DNA of 41,910 nt, from contig CAIVVS010000240.1 of assembly GCA_903909415.1 (NCBI GenBank), forward strand, positions 1-41,910. Reading direction: 5' to 3'. Shown in pieces: positions 40,632-41,910 of this stretch. Origin of the DNA: an uncultured Pseudomonadota bacterium. GTDB taxonomy: Bacteria > Pseudomonadota > Gammaproteobacteria > Burkholderiales > SG8-39. The position numbers and the translations under genes are program-made. The stretch's first letter is position 1, and each line of letters begins with the position of its first letter. The notes under the pieces were generated by a model. The model did no database searches, was not told the DNA's origin, and saw only the letters and a program-made list of their open reading frames with translations.

Positions 40632-41910
40632 GGTTGCAATTCCTCGGGACCCGCCCCCGGGTACCAGCGGGCCGCTTTCGTGACCCCGATGCTATGGATC
40701 GATCCATCGGTACGCAGTTCCCGTAGCAAGACCTGAATCTGGCTTCTCGACAGGGCAGGCAAAACCTGCCGGAACTCCTCCATCTGCGCGCCGCTCACCG
40801 CGTTGTCCTGGATGTGCTTGAGCAGAAGCGCCTTGTTCGTCCCTCGATCCAGCCCCTTCTTTCGCGTGTACACACCCTTGCCACCCAAAGCGGCGTAAAG
40901 CCCGCGCGCCAGTATGTGCCGGGTTCCCCTTCCGCCCCCAATCGACTCTACTGCCCCGGCGGCGATCAGACCCGGCAGACAAGCCTTGAGATGCTCCGGT
41001 ATCGATTGGTCACGGCTCAGATAGTCGAGCGTCAGGAAGTCGTACGTCGAGAATGACTTGAGTTTCTCCTCACCCAGCTTCTCGATGAAGCGCACGAATG
41101 CAGGACTGGCCACCGTCCCAAAGAGGGCGAGGCGCACTTCGTGTGGCGAAGTACCCGCAAAGCTGGGGAGCGCCTTGCCCTGACGGATCGCGCTCTCGTA
41201 CATCAGGTTCATGCCTTGGCCGGATCGCTCGATCAGTCCGCACTTAGCCAGCGCTTCGGCCAGCCGTCGATTGCGCGGATTCTGCTGGTCGAGGATGTTC
41301 CCCGGCGTGACTCCGGCTGGCAGGCCACCGGGGCTCACCACCTCCAGCCGCTGGGCAAACTGTCGAACGAACACCGAGCCACCGAGACGATAGTCCCGAT
41401 GTGCCACGGCATTGAGCAGCGCCTCGCGCACGGACACCTCATCGAAGGTGGGCAGTTCGATACGGAACAATCCGTCTTGGTAGCTCTGCCTGTCGTTACG
41501 CAGATTGATCTTGCTCCAGAGGGCGTCGTTCCATAGAAAGAAGCCCTCCCGAAACTCCTCCCGGTCTGCCGCAGGGCCCGACGCCTCCGAGGACCGGTAC
41601 TCGAACACGAGTTCCGCCTGCGCCAGCCAGCGCCCCAACGCCGCACGCGTACCAAACAGGATCAGCGCCGCGTAAGTGATGCGCCCCTCAAGAAAAAGTT
41701 CGGCGTTCGCGAGCGTCTGCTCATCGGTCCACAGGGTTTTGCGGTCGTCGCGTGTGCGGGCGACCCAGCGACTGCGAAAGGCCGATATCGCCTCCAGCGA
41801 CAAGTCGCTCATGCTCGCACCGGAACAGAACTCCGCAGAGAAATCCGGCCCCGTCTCGGAGAACATGGCCCGCAACTCCGCGCCGCTCAGCGCGGTCAGT
41901 TCATCCCCTG
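40628..41910 (-). CDS. AlbA/Schlafen-type ATP-binding regulator, N-terminally truncated by window edge
   Basis: The frame is open to the right edge of the window, so only the last 427 or so residues are present. They contain the segment REALLNAVAHRDYRLGGSVFVRQFAQRLEVVSPGGLPAGV, followed by NRRLAEALAKCGLIERSGQGM. This is the HATPase_c_4 part of the 'AlbA_2/ATP-binding transcriptional regulator' family. The C-terminal 120 or so residues include a winged-helix-like region (LKHIQDNAVSGAQMEEFRQVLPALSRSQIQVLLRELRTDG). Genes of this family frequently sit between hsdS and hsdR in type I restriction loci; the role is uncertain, possibly regulation or abortive defence. Confidence 0.85.
   Translation of the reverse strand, partial: GDELTALSGAELRAMFSETGPDFSAEFCSGASMSDLSLEAISAFRSRWVARTRDDRKTLWTDEQTLANAELFLEGRITYAALILFGTRAALGRWLAQAELVFEYRSSEASGPAADREEFREGFFLWNDALWSKINLRNDRQSYQDGLFRIELPTFDEVSVREALLNAVAHRDYRLGGSVFVRQFAQRLEVVSPGGLPAGVTPGNILDQQNPRNRRLAEALAKCGLIERSGQGMNLMYESAIRQGKALPSFAGTSPHEVRLALFGTVASPAFVRFIEKLGEEKLKSFSTYDFLTLDYLSRDQSIPEHLKACLPGLIAAGAVESIGGGRGTRHILARGLYAALGGKGVYTRKKGLDRGTNKALLLKHIQDNAVSGAQMEEFRQVLPALSRSQIQVLLRELRTDGSIHSIGVTKAARWYPGAGPEELQP

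Noticed and set aside
1..41910. CRISPR arrays, insertion sequences, tRNA and rRNA genes
   Set aside because: None seen: no regularly spaced repeats, no transposase-like frame, and no tRNA-like cloverleaf noticed by eye. A covariance-model scan would be needed to exclude small RNAs.

Overview
The window is very GC-rich, with strong G/C preference at third codon positions almost throughout. It carries four orphan TctC/Bug-type periplasmic binding proteins, many aromatic-acid catabolic genes and several LysR regulators. This combination is typical of Burkholderiales (Betaproteobacteria: Bordetella/Achromobacter/Cupriavidus/Variovorax-like). That assignment is inferred from gene content; there is no rRNA or other marker gene. 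No tRNA, rRNA, CRISPR array or transposase was seen, and no gene-free stretch exceeds about 225 bases.

Left edge (1-2228, + strand): the C-terminus of a HerA-like (DUF853/YjgR) ATPase, an EamA-type exporter, and an SDR whose catalytic Tyr/Lys pair is replaced.

Main region (2278-15152): two related aromatic-ring catabolic modules on the minus strand. Module 1 (transcribed 8719 to 2278) is LigB-type extradiol dioxygenase, NahD-like isomerase, NahE-like hydratase-aldolase, benzoate-dioxygenase-like alpha and beta subunits, a PdxA-family (TphB-like) dehydrogenase and a TctC protein. A LigA-like small subunit is divergent, on the plus strand. Module 2 (transcribed 13989 to 9093) is a second NahD-like isomerase, a Rieske ferredoxin, a second oxygenase alpha/beta pair, a second TctC protein and a second NahE-like aldolase. 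A CysB-like LysR gene is divergent from module 2. Together the genes spell a logical route: uptake of an aromatic carboxylate, ring 1,2-dioxygenation, rearomatising (probably decarboxylating) dehydrogenation, extradiol cleavage, isomerisation of a chromene-type product, then retro-aldol release of pyruvate. NahD/NahE chemistry normally follows cleavage of a fused bicyclic diol, so a bicyclic aromatic carboxylate (naphthoate-like or a heteroaromatic analogue) is the inferred substrate. This mosaic is the most interesting system in the window.

Middle (15299-25155): an alpha/beta hydrolase with a Cys nucleophile, homogentisate 1,2-dioxygenase (hmgA), an adducin/class II aldolase-like protein, an FAD aromatic hydroxylase coupled to a DUF2783 small protein, a DUF3530-like protein, a class III CoA-transferase, an acyl-CoA dehydrogenase, an NADP-binding reductase-like protein and a tandem NIPSNAP protein.

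Second catabolic operon (25217-33544): a LysR gene divergent from TctC, SDR, enoyl-CoA hydratase, NDP-forming acyl-CoA synthetase, TctC, cupin, SnoaL-like and cupin genes. Many of these overlap by 1-4 bases, which suggests one CoA-dependent acid-degradation operon. It is followed by gabD (33660-35150), then a methyltransferase-like protein and a TPR-glycosyltransferase.

Right edge (about 36900-41910, minus strand): an AT-richer island with a type I restriction HsdR subunit and the C-terminal part of an AlbA/Schlafen-type ATP-binding regulator. They are separated by an AT-rich segment with a perfect 18-bp palindrome. The rest of the restriction-modification locus probably lies beyond the right edge.
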